From NCBI RefSeq assembly GCF_023898315.1, contig NC_064622.1, forward strand, positions 76,828,387-76,892,386: a stretch of DNA of 64,000 nt, written 5' to 3'. The stretch comes from Schistocerca nitens (lineage: Eukaryota; Arthropoda; Insecta; Orthoptera; Acrididae). The first letter of the stretch is position 1. Each line of letters opens with the position of its first letter. The position numbers and the translations under genes were made by a program. This document shows positions 41,601 through 53,897 of this stretch, in pieces. A model generated the notes under the pieces. That model saw only the letters and a program-made list of their open reading frames with translations, was not told the origin of the DNA and ran no database searches.

Positions 41601-43076
41601 ATGGAAAAAGCTGTGAAGAAGATGAATGGGGGGAAAGCCCCAGGACCTGATGAAGTATCAGTGGACATGATAAGAGCAGCAGGTCCAGTGGGAATGCAGT
41701 GGCTGTATAGAGTACTATCAAGCGTGTGGAGAAATAGTAAAATACCTGGCGACTGGAGAACAGCAGACATTGTTCCCATCTTCAAGAAAGGCAATAATAG
41801 ACTTTGTAAAAACTACATAGGAATAACCCTCATGAGTCATACAGCCAAGATTTTTGAAAGAATTTTACTAAATCGAATAAGTGAAAAGATAGAAAAGGAG
41901 CTGAGTGAAGAACAGCATGGGTTTAGGAAAGGAAGGAGCACAATCGACCCGATATTTTCTATCCGTCAACTGATGGAAAAAAGTTGGGAGTATAACAAAA
42001 GGGTGATAATGGTTTTTATAGACATAGAAAAGGCATATGACTCAATTGACAGGGAAAGACTCTGGTAAGAACTGAAGAAGATAGATATAGAAGATGGATA
42101 CATTAATGTTATAAAGACAATGTACAGAGGCCACAATTGTAGAATTAGAACACCATTGGGGAACTCTGAATACTTCGAAATAAGTCAGGGACTTAAGCAA
42201 GGAAGTATTCTATCTCCTGCGCTTTTTAATGTTGTGATGGAGGGAATCAATAGGGCAGTTAAAGATATAGTAAAAGAAAAAGACAAAAAGATGATTTTTG
42301 CAGATGATTTGGTAATATGGGGTGATAAAGAGGTAGATGTACAGTTACAGCTTGATGCGTGGAAGGAAATAATGAAAAGGTATGGATTAAAAATAAATAA
42401 AGATAAGAGTGAAGTAATGGTATTTGGAAGAGAGAAAGGAATCAATGGAAATATTATCTTGAATGGAGAACCCCTCAAAGTGGTAGAAAGTTTCACTTAT
42501 TTAAGGAGTGAAATAGCTAGAGATGGAATAATAACTAACGAATTTAATAGGAGGTTACAGAAGGGAGGCAATTTCTACCAAACAATAAAACATCTGATTT
42601 GGAATAACGAAGTTTCAGAAAGAGCAAAACTCCTGATGTATAAGAATTATTACTTCCCTATTGTCACCTATGGTGGAGAAACATGGACAATGAAAGAAAG
42701 GGACTGGAGCAGACTGCAAGCAGGGGAAATGAAATTTCTCAGAGCAGTTAAGGGAAAAACAAGAATGGACAGAGTAAGGAATGTAGACATTAGAAAGGAC
42801 CTCAAACAAGAAAGAATGAGAGAAGAAATTGAAAGAAAGAGATTGAGATGGTATGGGCATGTTAAGAGGATGCATGGGCAGAGACTCCCCAAAATTATGG
42901 AAGAACTAAAGATGGATGGGAAAAGACCTAGAGGGCGCCCAAGAACACGGTGGAAAATGGGAGTGAGAATATCTGTTGAAAGGAGAGGTGTGACCTGGCA
43001 GCAAGTGGAGGAAGAAGAGTGGTGGGAGTACCGAGCCAAATGGAGAGGACTCGTCAGCACCCAGACCCGGCAGTAG
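41601..43076 (+). pseudogene. RTE reverse transcriptase and C-terminus, one nonsense codon
   Basis: RT motifs in order: NGGKAPGPDEVSVDM, FKKGNNRLCKNYIGITL, EEQHGFRKGRSTIDPIF, VFIDIEKAYDSI, then a TAA at 42066-42068 directly after DRERLW. The same frame continues with GLKQGSILSPALFNV, MIFADDLVIW (catalytic Asp pair, about 42290-42320), LKINKDKSEVM, GGETWTMKERD and RWYGHVKRMHGQ, ending TQTRQ. The Asp pair is intact. The single TAA inside RT makes this copy inactive; otherwise the frame is open for about 490 codons. Confidence 0.88.
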
Positions 43077-43102
43077 CTGGAGCGGAATTCGGATATAGAT
43101 AG

Positions 43103-43211
43103 AACTGAAACTAAATTACGCTAAGGACAACACACACGCCCATTCCCGAGGGAGGGCTTGAACCTCCGACGGAGCGAACCTTGACAAGGCGCCTAAGACC
43201 GCGCGGCAAAA
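43103..43211 (-). mobile_element. SINE family S2, 5' (tRNA-like head) part
   Basis: Continuation of 39337-39417: ACGCTAAGGACAACACACAC and, in reverse sense, a B-box-like GGTTCAAGCCC. The head ends GACCGCGCGGC. The head differs from that of S1. Confidence 0.8.
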
Positions 43212-43599
43212 TATCCTTTTGAGCATCCTTAAATATTAACAATTAATATTATGACTCGATACAAAACAAGACACTATCTCTTCTCATAGAATGCAACTGA
43301 CTATAAACTTTTATGCAGAGCCCCGTCTAAAATAATTATCGTACTGCTGGTTCGGTCGAGAGACGATGCTATCGTCTTCGCCGATGGTTGCTGACTCTGC
43401 TTGTAGGTACTGCACTAAGGAAACGAGCTGATGAGGTGGCGTATGGGAACAGATCTGGGCGTATTTACGCCGTCCCCGCTCATCCGTTCTTGCTCCTGGC
43501 AGTTACTTGTGGTTTTGTCGCCAGGTAACAACGTTGCCTTGGCAACTCGCTCTTCGAACGAGACCGCAATAAGCTTTCTCCGCTACAGCTGTATCCTTC

Positions 43600-44240
43600 A
43601 TAGTTCTGTTCGTCTCTGCAGCAGGTATGTGATTCCTGATACCGTGATATCAGTTTCTCCCTTCTTTTTTTCAAGTTGTGCTACGGAGTTCTTCCTTCCC
43701 CTAACGTGGTCCAATGAAACTTCTATAGTTACCCGATCTGCCCGTCTAGTCTTCAGGATTCTTCTGCAGCACCACTTTTCAAAAGCTTCTATTCTCTTCT
43801 TGTTTGAACAGTTCGTTGTCCACGTTTCACTTTCACACAAAGCCACATTCCACACAAATACCTTCAGGCAAGACTTAGGTCAATAATTTTTCTGTTTTCA
43901 GATCTGCCTTTCCTGCTATTGTTAGTCTATATTTCATATCCTCTCTTCTTCAGCTATCGTCACTTATTTTGGTGCCCAGATAGCACGACTCATGGACTGC
44001 ACTGAATGTCTCATATCCTAATCTAATTCCCTCTGCATCGTCTGATCCGATTCCACTACATGCCAATAACTGTGTTTTATTTTCGTTGATACTCTTCCTA
44101 TTTTCAAGATGCGAACCATTCGCTTCATCTGATCTTCCAAGTCCTTTGGCGTGTCTGATTGAATTACTGTGTCATCAGCTAACCACGATATTTTAATTTC
44201 TTCTCGCTGAAATGTAATTCCCTTTCCAATTAACTATAAA
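43600..44240 (-). mobile_element. RTE-like LINE fragment
   Basis: Minus strand, from upstream: REEIKISWLADDTVI (about 44170-44215; an Asp pair in a degraded palm box), CYLGTKISDDS (about 43950-43985), then CESETWTTNCSNKKRIEAFEK (about 43770-43835) and CCRRILKTRRADRV. Truncated at both ends, with stops. 43212-43599 before it holds nothing I can name. Confidence 0.75.
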
Positions 44241-45087
44241 TCGGTAGTACTATGAGTTGAACAGAGAAACAAAGAAACCCACTGTACAGTGAAATGCGTT
44301 AAAATAGTTTCCGTCTTATGAATAAGCTTTTGATTGGTGTTTTCTTTTCAGCAGAACTACTCTGTGTCGTCAATCGTATCTTCAGGTCAGTTGGCACTTT
44401 AGTTTGTGCAGCTGAAAATGCACAGCCAGTCTAATAAATATGGAAAGCCAGGCTGTAATTAAGGAGAGCCGCTCTCCCAGTCTAGAAGAAAGAAGAATGT
44501 TGGGTTTAACGCTCCGTTGACATAGAGACGATCTCCCAATATAACTGCCTTCGTGACCGAAGTCATTCGACACAGAGAAGATCTGTTTCAGTCTCGACAG
44601 TGTGAGAAATTTTCATCATCACTTTCGGGTGGCAAGTACAGAAGAAACGCCAGTGTCGAATTCCAAAAGATCTGACTGTGCGCGAGTGTCATACCGTCAG
44701 TCTACTTCCCATCCGTTGACGCCAACTGGTGCTTCCGTTGTGAAGATGTAATGACAACCGAAAAAATCTGGAAAGGTGAAGTGGGAATTCAGGGAACTAC
44801 TCTCCCAAGTTAACCACCATCGTGGTTCGTGCCATTCGACCCAAAAAAAAACCTCTTTCAGTCCTGACGGCGAAAGAAATTTTCATCGCCACTTTCGAGT
44901 AATAAGAAGAGACGAAAGATCAGTATCTAATTTGTGAAGATCAGACTATGCGCCTGTGTCCTTGAGTAAACTAAAATTCCCCAGCGGTGTCTTATGTAGT
45001 GAGGGCTTGAGATTCTTTGGTTATCTGGATGGGGACCTTACGATAGGTGCTCCAGTGAAGCTTTTCGCTAAGAGTAGCATCTGTGCA
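44241..45087. repeat. unassigned, with a diverged duplicated segment
   Basis: Two segments about 270 bp apart (near 44530-44640 and 44800-44910) share CTCCCAA, CATTCGAC, CTCTTTCAGTC/CTGTTTCAGTC, GAAATTTTCATC and CACTTTCG in the same order. This suggests a two-copy, old tandem or satellite-like repeat. No coding sequence. Confidence 0.5.
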
Positions 45088-45150
45088 TGCACTCGTCGTC
45101 CAGGGGTAGCGTCTTTGCCTGCCTCCGTCCCGCGTTCGAACCCCATCACT
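45088..45150 (+). repeat. tRNA-like segment upstream of the RTE copy
   Basis: CTCGTCGTCCAGGGGTAGCG resembles a D-arm with A-box, and CGTTCGAACCCC resembles a T-arm with B-box. Spacing fits a tRNA-derived sequence. It lies directly before the 5' region of the RTE LINE and may belong to that repeat. Not a functional tRNA. Confidence 0.5.
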
Positions 45151-45608
45151 CCTTGATTTCTGAATAAAAATCATCAACATCGGCATGTCACCCTCACTCT
45201 GCCAACGGCCTTGTCAAAGAGGGCGGAGGAGCGGACGGAGGTTCAGGGCACTCACTTTCCATCAGGGTGGGAAAGGGACCCTAAGGACCGAAGAATCAGC
45301 AATTGTCAACGGCATGAGGAAGCAGAAGGCAATGAAATCCACTGCATTAAAGATATATAATATAAGTCCACTGGACATGTGCCCTGTAATTGAAAAATAA
45401 TGATCTCTCACTTGGCAAAAAGTCCGGAATAGTCCCACACTCGGATCTCAGGGAGGCGACTGCCAAGGTTCAAGTGACCATGGGAAAAACATTGAATAAT
45501 AAACGAAATGATAACGTTCTACGAGTAAGGGCGTGGAATTTCAAAAGTTTGAACGTGGTAGGGAAGCCAGAAAATCTGAAAAAGAAATGCAAAGGCTCCA
45601 TCTATATA

Positions 45609-47734
45609 CAGGGTGAGTCACCTAACGTTACCGCTGGATATATTTCGTAAACCACATCAAATACTGACGAACCGATTCCACAGACAGAACGTGAGGAGAG
45701 GGGCTAGTGTAATTGTTTAATACAAACCATACAAAAATGCACGGAAGTATGTTTTTAACACAAACCTACGTTTTTTTAAATGGAACCACGTTAGTTTTGT
45801 TAGCACATCTGAACATATAAACAAATACGTAATCAGTGCTGTTTGTTGCATTGTAAAATGTTAATTACATCCGGAGATGTTGTAACCTAAAGTTGACGCT
45901 TGAAACCTCTGACGTTCAGTTGCGTGTTGTAACAAACACGGGCCACGGTCGGCAAGCAGCATCTGCAGGGACATGTTTACGATGACGACCGTGTTTACGA
46001 GTGTGGCTGTAGTGCACTGTTGTGGTTTGGTCTAGCTGTCGCGGTGTCCGCATGTAGCGCTTGCTGCTATTGTTATTCTGCATTCGTCTCCGCACGCAGA
46101 CCAACTGTAGTACACCGTGTTACCAGACGTCTGTGATAGTTTAGTGTTGTAGGAACTGTGACCATGGTGTATTCGAACTCTGAAAAGGCGGAGATCATAC
46201 TCATATATGGCGAGTGTCGACGAAATGCAGCTGAAGCCTGCAGGGTGTATGCAGAACGGTACCCGGACAGAGAGCATCCAACGTGCCGCACATCGCAAAA
46301 CATCTACCGCCAACTGTATGCAACAGGTATGGTCGTAGCACGCAAACGGGTCCGTAACAGGCCCGTCACAGGAGAAGCGGGTGCAGTTGGTGTGTTGGCT
46401 GCTGTTGCCATGAATCCACACATGAGTACACGGGACATTGCGAGAGCCGGTGGACTGAGTCAAAGTAGTGATATGCGCTTACTGCATCGTCACCGCTTTC
46501 ACCCGTTTCATGTGTCGCTACATCAGCAATTACTTGGTGATGACTTTAATCATCGAGTGCAATTCTGTCAATGGGCATTAACAGAGAATGCGTTGTAGTT
46601 CTACCTGTTTACCGATGAAGCGGGTTTCACAAACCACGGGGCAGTGAATCTACGGAACATGCATTACTGGTCCTTGGACAATCCTCGCTGACTCAGACAG
46701 GTAGCACGACAGTGACCGTGGACTGTAAATGTATGGTGCGGAATCATTGGCGACCACCTCATTGGTCCTCACTTCACTGCAGGGGCCCAAACAGCTGCAA
46801 CATACATCGCGTTTCTACAGAATGATCTGCCAACGTTGCTCGAAAATGTCCCACTGGAAACGCGTCGACGTATGTGGTATCAGCATGATGGTGCACCTGC
46901 ACATTCCACAATTAACACTAGGCTGACCCCTGACAGGATGTTCGACGGGCGTTTCATAGGACATGGAGGACGCATAAATTGGCTAGCCCGTTCTCCTGAT
47001 CTTACACCTCTGGACTTCTTTCTGTGGGGTACGTTAAAGGAGAATGTGTACCGTGATGGGCCTGCAACCCCAGAGGATATGAAACAACGTATTGTGGCAG
47101 CCTGCGGCGACATTACACCAGATGTACTGCGGCGTGTACGACATTCATTACGCCAGAGATTGCAATTGTGTACAGCAAATGATGGTCACCACATTGAACA
47201 TCTGTTGGCCTGACATGTCGGGACACACTCTGTTGCACTCCGTAATTGAAAACGGAAACCACGTGTGTACGTGTACCTCACCCCTCATGGTAATGTACAT
47301 GTGCGTCAGTGAAAAAGACCAATAAAAAGGTGTTAGCTTGTGGACGTAATGTGCTGTTCCAGTCTCTTCTGTACCTAAGGTCCATCACCGTTCCCTTTGG
47401 ATCCCTACGTAATTCGGTGCTCTCCGATACACACGATCGAACAGCGGAGGAGTGGTACTCAAGCGTCAACTTTAGGTTACAATATCTCCGGATGTAATTA
47501 ACATTTTACAATGCAACAAACGGCACTGATTACGTATTTGTTTATATGTTCAGATGTGCTAACAAAACTAACGGGGTTCCATTTAAAAAAACGTAGGTTT
47601 GTGTTAAAAAACATACTTCCGTGCATTTTTTTATGGTTTGTATTAACCTCACGTTCGGTCTGTGGAATCGATTCGTCAGTATTTGATGTGGTTTACGAAA
47701 TATATCCAGCGGTAATGTTAGGTGACTCACCCTG
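45609..47734 (+). mobile_element. mariner-type transposon with very long TIRs (family L)
   Basis: TIRs of about 294 bp (45609-45902) and 275 bp (47460-47734), starting CAGGGTGAGTCACCTAACG. The right arm lacks about 20 bp. TA duplications lie at 45607-45608 and 47735-47736, inside the RTE LINE. The interior encodes a broken transposase. Confidence 0.94.
46164..47213 (+). pseudogene. mariner-type transposase with nonsense codons (family L)
   Basis: Starts MVYSNSEKAEIILIYGECRR, a helix-turn-helix of the same type as in 35090-36076. In-frame stops occur at 46596-46598 and twice near 46690-46710. The first catalytic Asp (FTDEAGF, about 46608-46628) is kept, as are the second (QHDGAPAH, about 46880-46903) and third (TPLDFFLWG, about 47005-47031). 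Residues between the last two number 41. It ends DGHHIEHLLA. With three intact acids and three stops it is a recently silenced copy. Confidence 0.88.
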
Positions 47735-47758
47735 TATAGCAGAGGTCAGTGAAGTGAA

Positions 47759-48486
47759 ATGGAAAGAAGCAAGGATTTCTGGTCAGATGAGTATAGGGTA
47801 ATATCAACAACAGCAGAAAATGGTATAACGGGAGTAGGATTCGTTATGAATGGCAAGGTAGGGCAGAGAGTGAATTACTGTGAACTGTTCAGTGACAGTG
47901 TTCTTCTCATCAGAATCGACAGCAAATCAACACTTGCAACGATAGTTCAGGTACACATGCCGACGTCTCAAGCTGACGACGAGACAGAGAAAGTATATGA
48001 GAATACTGATGGCGTAATTCAGTACGTAAAGCGAGATGAAAATCTAATAGACATGAGGAACTGGAATGTGGTTAAAGGGAAGGAGTAGAAGAAAGGGTAA
48101 AGGGTTACAGGAGAATATGGGCTTGGTAGGAGGCCTGAGAGAGGAGAAGGATTAACTGATTTCTGCAATAAATTTCAGCTGGTAATAGCGAATACTCCGT
48201 TGAAGAAACCCAGAGGAGTATGTATACTTGGCAAGGGCCGGGAGATACAGGAAGATTCCAGTTAGATCACATCATCGTCAGACTGATATTCCGAAATCAG
48301 ATACTGGCTTGCAAGGCGTATCCAGAAACAGACTCTGATCACAATTTAGTAGCAACTAAAAGTAGGATCAATAGGATCAAGTTTAAGAGACTAGTCAGGC
48401 AGAATCAATGTACAAAGAAGTGGGATACGGAAGTACTAAGGAATGGAGAGATACGCTTGGAGTTTTCCGAGGCTCAGTTCGGTTGA
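47759..48486 (+). pseudogene. RTE family J endonuclease remnant
   Basis: The plus strand reads DFWSDEYRVISTTAENGITG, GVGFVMN, IVQVHMPTSQADD, then DMRNWNVV where an active enzyme has GDWN, and YTWQGPGDTGRFQLDHIIV followed by ETDSDHNLVAT. The terminal Asp-His pair is retained. Frame changes near 48090 and 48215 separate the pieces. Confidence 0.75.
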
Positions 48487-49792
48487 AGAGTAATAGAGAT
48501 ATCTAAAAAGGGCATCCACAGAAGCTGGAAAGAAAAAAATAGCTACAAAGAAGATAACTCCAACGCAGTCATGGATAAGAGAATAAATGCTTTAGTGATC
48601 GATGAAAGGAGGAAATACAAAAACATTCAGGTAAATTCAAGAATATAGAAATACAAGTCGCTGAGGAAGGAAATAAATAGGAAGTGCAGCAAAACTTAAA
48701 CGAAAACTGTGAAGAAATCGTAAAAGAAATGATTGTCCTAAGGTCAGATACAACATACAGAAAATTCAGAACAACATCCAGTGACATTAAAAGAAGGGTG
48801 GTAACATTAAGGGTGCAATGACAATTCAACATTAAATGCAGAGGAGGGAGTGGATGGGTCTAAAGGGTATATTGAAGGTCTGTATGAGGGGGAAGATTTG
48901 TCTGATGTGACACAAGAGGAAACAGGATTCGATATAAAAGACATAGAGGATCCAGTGTTGGAATCAGAATTTAAAAGAGCTTTGGAACACTTCAGATCAA
49001 ATAAGGCAGAAGAGATAGAAAGAAATCATTGGAGAAGTGGCAACAAAACGACTATACAAGTTGATGTGTAGAATGTATGAGTTTGGCGACATACCATCCA
49101 ACTTTCGGAAAAATATCATCCTCTCAATTCCGAAGACTGTAAGAAGCTACAAGTGGGAGAATTACCGCACAATCAGCTGAACAGCTCGTGCATGCAACTT
49201 ATGACAAGAATAATACACAGAAGAATGGAAAAGAAAACTGAGTATGTGTTAAATGATTAGGGAAGGTAAATGCACCAGAGAGGCAGTTCTGACGTTCCAG
49301 TTAATGCTTAAAGAAACATCAAGGCGCTTTCGTAGGATTTGTCGACCTAGAAAAAGCGTACGAAATTCGGAGGAAAGTTGGGATGAGCTACAAGAAGAGA
49401 CGGGTAATGTTCAACATGTTCGAGAGCCAAGAGGAAACAATAAAACAGGGAGACCAAGAACGAAGTGCTCGGATTAAATTGGGTGTAAGACAGGGATACA
49501 GACTTTTGCCCCTGCTGTTCAATCTGGACATCGAAGAAGCAATGAAGGAAATAAAAGAAAGGTTTAGGAGTGGAATTAAAATTCAAGGTGAAAGGATATC
49601 AATGGTACGATTCGATGATGACATTGCAATCCTGAGCGAAACTGAAGAAGAATTAAATGATCTGCTCAATGGAATGAGCAGTCTAATGAGTACAGAATAT
49701 GGACTGAGAGTATATCGAAGAAAGGCCAAAGTAATAAGAAGAAGCAGGAGTGAGAATACCGAGGAACCTAACATCAGGATCTGTGATTTTAT

Positions 49793-52026
49793 TTTATTTT
49801 ATTTACGCGTCAAATTCTGTAGAACCAAATTGAGGAGCAAATCTCCAAGGTCATGGAACGTGTCAGTACATGAAATTACAACATAAAAGTAATAACAGAT
49901 AAAAGTAAAATTTTTATGACCCCGAAGAAAGTTAACCCATAAGTTAAAGAAAGCGCAATCAACAATACAACAAGAATCAGCTTAATTTTTCGAGGTAGTC
50001 CTCTACGGAATAGGAGTGACTCATGAGGAAACTCTTCAGTTTCGATTTGAAAGCGCGTGGATTACTGCTAAGATTTTTGAAATCGAGTGGATCGAGCAGT
50101 ATACAAGAGTTAAGGAAGTCCGATCCAAATGCAGGTTTGATTCTGCTGAGAATTAACTGAGTGAAAGCTGCTTATTCTTGGGAATAAGCTAATATTGTTT
50201 ACAAGAAAGGACAGTAATGAATATATATATTGAGAGGCCAATGTCGAAATACCCAGACTCATGAACAACGGTCGACAAGAAGTTCGTGAACTTACACCAC
50301 TTATTGCCCGAACCGCTCCTTTTTGAGCCAAAAATTTCCTTTTAGAATGGGAAGAGTTACTCCTAAATATAATACCATACGATATAAGCGAATGGAAATA
50401 ATCAAAGTAGACTAATTTTCGTGTCGAAAGATCACTCACTTCAGATACCGTTCGAATAGTAAAAAGTGGCAACATTAAGTCTTTGAACAAGATTCTGAAC
50501 GTGGGCTTTCCACGACAGCTTACTATCTATCTAAACACATAGAAATTTGAGCTGTTCGGTTTCACCAATAATATACGCATTCTGTGAAATTAAAACGACA
50601 GATTTTGTGGAATTGTGTGTTAGAAACGGTAATAAATGAGTCTTACTGTGGTTTAGAAGTAGTTTATTTTCTACAAGCCATGACCTTACGTCACGGACTG
50701 CACAATTTGAAACCGAACCACTGTTGCACACAACATCCCTTACTATCAAGGTAATGTCATCAGCAAACAGAAATATTTTAGAGTTAGCCGCAATACTAGA
50801 GGGCATATCATTTATATAAATAAGGAACAGGAGTGGCCCCAACACTGACCCCTGCCCCCCCCCCCCCCCCCACTTGACTGTACCGCGCTAAAACACCACA
50901 TCACAGCCATTCTCAACATTGTGAATAATGACCCTTTGCTGTCCGTTGATAAAGTAAGAGGTGAACCAGTTGTGAGCTACTCACCGTATTCCGTAATGGT
51001 CCAACTTCTGGAGCAATATCTTGTGATCAACAGAATCGAACGTCTTAGTAAAATGAAAAATATGCCTAGCTTTCGAAACCTTTTGTTTAACCCATCCAGT
51101 ACCTCACAGAGAAAAGAGAATATAGCACTTTCAGTTGTTGAACGACTTCTAAAGCCGAACTGTACGTATGATAGCAAATCGTATGATATTGAATGATCAC
51201 TTATCCTTACATAAACAGCCTTTTCAATAACTTTAGCAAACACTTATGGCATAGAAATAGGTCTAAAATTGTCTCCATTATCCCTTTCTCCCTTTTTATA
51301 AAGCGGCTTTACTACTGAGTACCTTAATCGGTCATGCAACTGAACATTCCTAAAGGAAAAATTACAAATATCGCTAAATACAGGGCCAACATGTGCACCA
51401 CAATACTTTAATATTTTACTAGGTATTCCACATAACCATGAGGGTCTTCATTGATTTAATTATTGACTCAATCACCCTCTTGTCTGTATCATAGAGGAGT
51501 ATTTCAGACATCAATCTCGGAATGGCATTTGCCAAGAAAGATATCTGATTCCCTGAAGAAACTAAATTTTTATTTAATTCACCAGCAATGCTCAGAAAAT
51601 GATTGATAAATACTGTACATATATCTGATTTATCAGTAACAGAAATATTTTTACTGCGAGCTAACTTCATATTGTGACCAGACACTTCTTTCATAATTGA
51701 CCACATGATTTTAATTTTATCCTGTGAATTAGCTATTCTATTTGCATACCACATACTCTTTGCCTTCGTAATAACATTTTCAAGCACCTTACAGTACTGT
51801 TTGTAATGGGCTGCTGTAGCTTGATTGTGACTATTTCTAACATTTTGATATAATCCCCGCTTTGTTCTAAATGATATCCTTATCCCACTAGTCAGCCATC
51901 CGGGCTGCCTATTGCTGCTAGCACCCAGTTTAGAACGTTCTAACGGAAAGCAACTCTTAAAGATCATGATAAATGTAAGAAAAGCATTACATTTATCATC
52001 TATGTTGTCGGCACTATGAAGTAGAT
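49793..52026 (-). mobile_element. Jockey/L2-group LINE, 5'-truncated, inserted in RTE family J
   Basis: Minus-strand LINE with a TAAAA-type 3' tail (ATTTTATTTTATTTTATTTA on plus near 49786-49806). Its coding pieces run from 51967 down to 50110. The 5' end abuts the RTE sequence near 52026. A C-run of 17 lies at 50855-50871. Confidence 0.8.
50110..51967 (-). pseudogene. LINE reverse transcriptase, frameshifted
   Basis: Pieces from upstream: QPGWLTSGIRISFRTKR (pre-RT, about 51850-51905), then the RT block YVQFGFRSRSTTESAIF (about 51110-51165), a damaged catalytic A block, LGPLLFLIYINDMPSS (about 50800-50845), FLFADDITLIV (catalytic Asp pair, about 50740-50770), LLNHSKTHLLPF, and the C-terminus with RKLVYFDYFHSLISYGIIF. 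LGPLLFLIYIND and the FHSLISYGIIFW-like block are typical of the Jockey/L2/CR1 group. Frameshifts and stops separate the four pieces. Confidence 0.78.
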
Positions 52027-52375
52027 GAAGTTGTGGAATTCTGCTGTCCAGGCAGCAAAATAACCCATGACCGACAGAGCAGGGAGGACATCAAATGCAT
52101 ACTAGCACTGGCAAAAAGGGCATTTCTGGCTAAGAGAAGTCCGCTAATATCAAACATAAGCCTTAATTTGAGGAAGAAAAATCTGGGAAAATGTACGTTT
52201 GGTGCACAGCACTGTATGCTACCGAAACATAGACTGTGGGGAGACCGGAACAGAAGAGACTCGAAGCGTCTCAGATGTGGTGCTACAGAAGAATGTTGAA
52301 TATTAGGTGGAATGACAAAGTAAGGAATGAGGAGGTTCTGCCCAGAATCGGAGATGAAAGAAATACCGGGTTATC

Positions 52376-53023
52376 AAAAAGTCAGTATAAATTTGAAAAC
52401 TGAATAAATCACGGAATAATGTAGATAGAGAGGTACAAATTGAGACACATGCTTGGAATTACATGGGGTTTTATTAGAACAAAAAAAATAAAAAGTTCAA
52501 AAAAATGTCTGACAGATGTCGCTTCATCTGATCAGAATAGCAATAATTAGCATAACAAAGTAAGACAAAGCAAAGATGATGATCTTTACAGAAAATGCTC
52601 AATATGTCCACTATCATTCTCAACAATAGCTGTAATCGAGGAATAATGTTGTGAACAGCACTGTAAAGCATGTTCGGAATTATGGTGCGGCATTGGCGTC
52701 GGATGTTGTCTTTCAGCATCCCTAGAGATGTCGGTCGATCACGATACACTTGCGACTTCAGGTAACCCCAAAGCCAATAATCGCACGGACTGAGGTCTGA
52801 GGACTTGGGAGGCCAAGCATGACGAAAGTGGCGGCTGAGCACACGATCATCACCAAACGACGCGCGCAAGAGATCTTTCACGCGTCTAGCAATACTTTGT
52901 TTTGTTTGGTTTTAATAAAACCCCATGTCATTCCCAGCATGTGTGTCAATTTCTACCTCTCTATCTAGATTATTCCGTGGTATATTAAGTTTTCAAATTT
53001 ATACTGACTTTTTAATCACCCGG
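52376..53023 (-). mobile_element. internally deleted mariner-type element (family G), copy 2
   Basis: Same family and same deletion type as 22086-22742. TIR CCGGGTTATCAAAAAGTC and inverse, with TA at 52374-52375 and 53024-53025. The transposase C-terminus on the minus strand (HAWPPKSSDLSPCDYWLWGY) is frameshifted later. Inserted in the 3' part of RTE family J. Confidence 0.92.
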
Positions 53024-53300
53024 TATATGGAACACTCCGACAAGAGAAAACGACAGGATAATAGGGCATCCGTTAAAATAAATACCATGATACTAATAAC
53101 TACCATGATACTAGAGGGAGCTGTAAAGGGTGAGAACTGTAGAGGAAGGTAGAGGCTGGAATACCTCCAGCAAATAACTGGTGACGTACCGTAGGTTGCA
53201 AGTGTTACTCTGGTATGAAGAGGTTGGCACAGGAGAGGAATTCGTGACGGATCCCATCGTACGTCAGCAAACAGATGACTCAAAAAGAAAAGCACCTGCG

Positions 53301-53897
53301 CTGGCAGTTTGCGTCCCCGGCCATTCCCCCACTCATGCTTAAGTTTTCCGACTGCCTCCTACTCCCACATCTCCCATGTTTTTACACTCCATAATTATAC
53401 ATAACGACGTAAAATATGATGCCCAGATGGACGGCCTCGTCAGTTAGTTAGACCCCACAAGAACTTTTAAGTAGGAGGAAGGGAACGGCCAGTTTCTTCC
53501 AATAGGTCATTGTCGAGGACCGAAAATGGGTGTTTTAAACAATGTAATAAGCACAGTGTGAGGCGAGTCATGACAGTCCTCGTGGGATTCCCTCTCCGCG
53601 TTCCGCACGACGTGTGTCGGCCACCACTGTCCCTCGGAGAGACTCGCCACACGTTTATCGATGCCCCCGGCGTACTGCCTCCGGCTGGAGGACGACGTCG
53701 GACTCTGCTTGCGGCGGCTGGTGCTTGCCGTCGACTGGTGCCGCTAAGGATGCCGTGCGCGGCTGCCGGCCTTCTGATGACAGGGCGGCGCTCTGTGGGT
53801 AATGAATTAATGCGGCCGCCGCCTCCGCTACCTGCGGATTAAAACATCTGCCGAGCGGCCATCGGCCACCGGCCGACCGCTGTACGACCGTTGCTTA
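53301..53897. other. unassigned, GC-rich from 53570
   Basis: 53570-53890 is GC- and CpG-rich with short open frames on both strands and no recognisable motif. The GC richness continues into the Harbinger-like TIR that follows. Confidence 0.35.

Larger units (their letters stand above)
39418..43102 (+). mobile_element. near full-length RTE-like LINE (family K)
   Basis: A 5' region without a long frame (39418-40040) is followed by endonuclease (40041-40720), linker (40961-41600) and RT plus C-terminus (41601-43076), then a short GATATAGATAG 3' end. Inserted in SINE S2 with a 9-bp duplication. A SINE with a different tRNA head (40731-40950) interrupts it. Net length is about 3.46 kb, typical of RTE. 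Few lesions are visible: one nonsense codon in RT and some in the linker. Confidence 0.88.
45155..53300 (+). mobile_element. RTE-like LINE (family J) with three nested insertions
   Basis: LINE segments: 45155-45608 (5' region, TCTGCCAACGGCCTTGTC), 47735-49792 (endonuclease, linker, RT), 52027-52375 (post-RT) and 53024-53300 (C-terminus, 3' end near ACTCAAAAAGAAAAG). Insertions are a mariner (45609-47734), a minus-strand LINE (about 49793-52026) and a deleted mariner (52376-53023). Remnant motifs: MRNWNVV (endonuclease GDWN block degraded), ETDSDHNLV, FDDDIAIL (palm FADD changed to FDDD), STEYGLRVY, GSKITHDRQSREDIKC. No complete frame is left. Confidence 0.85.
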
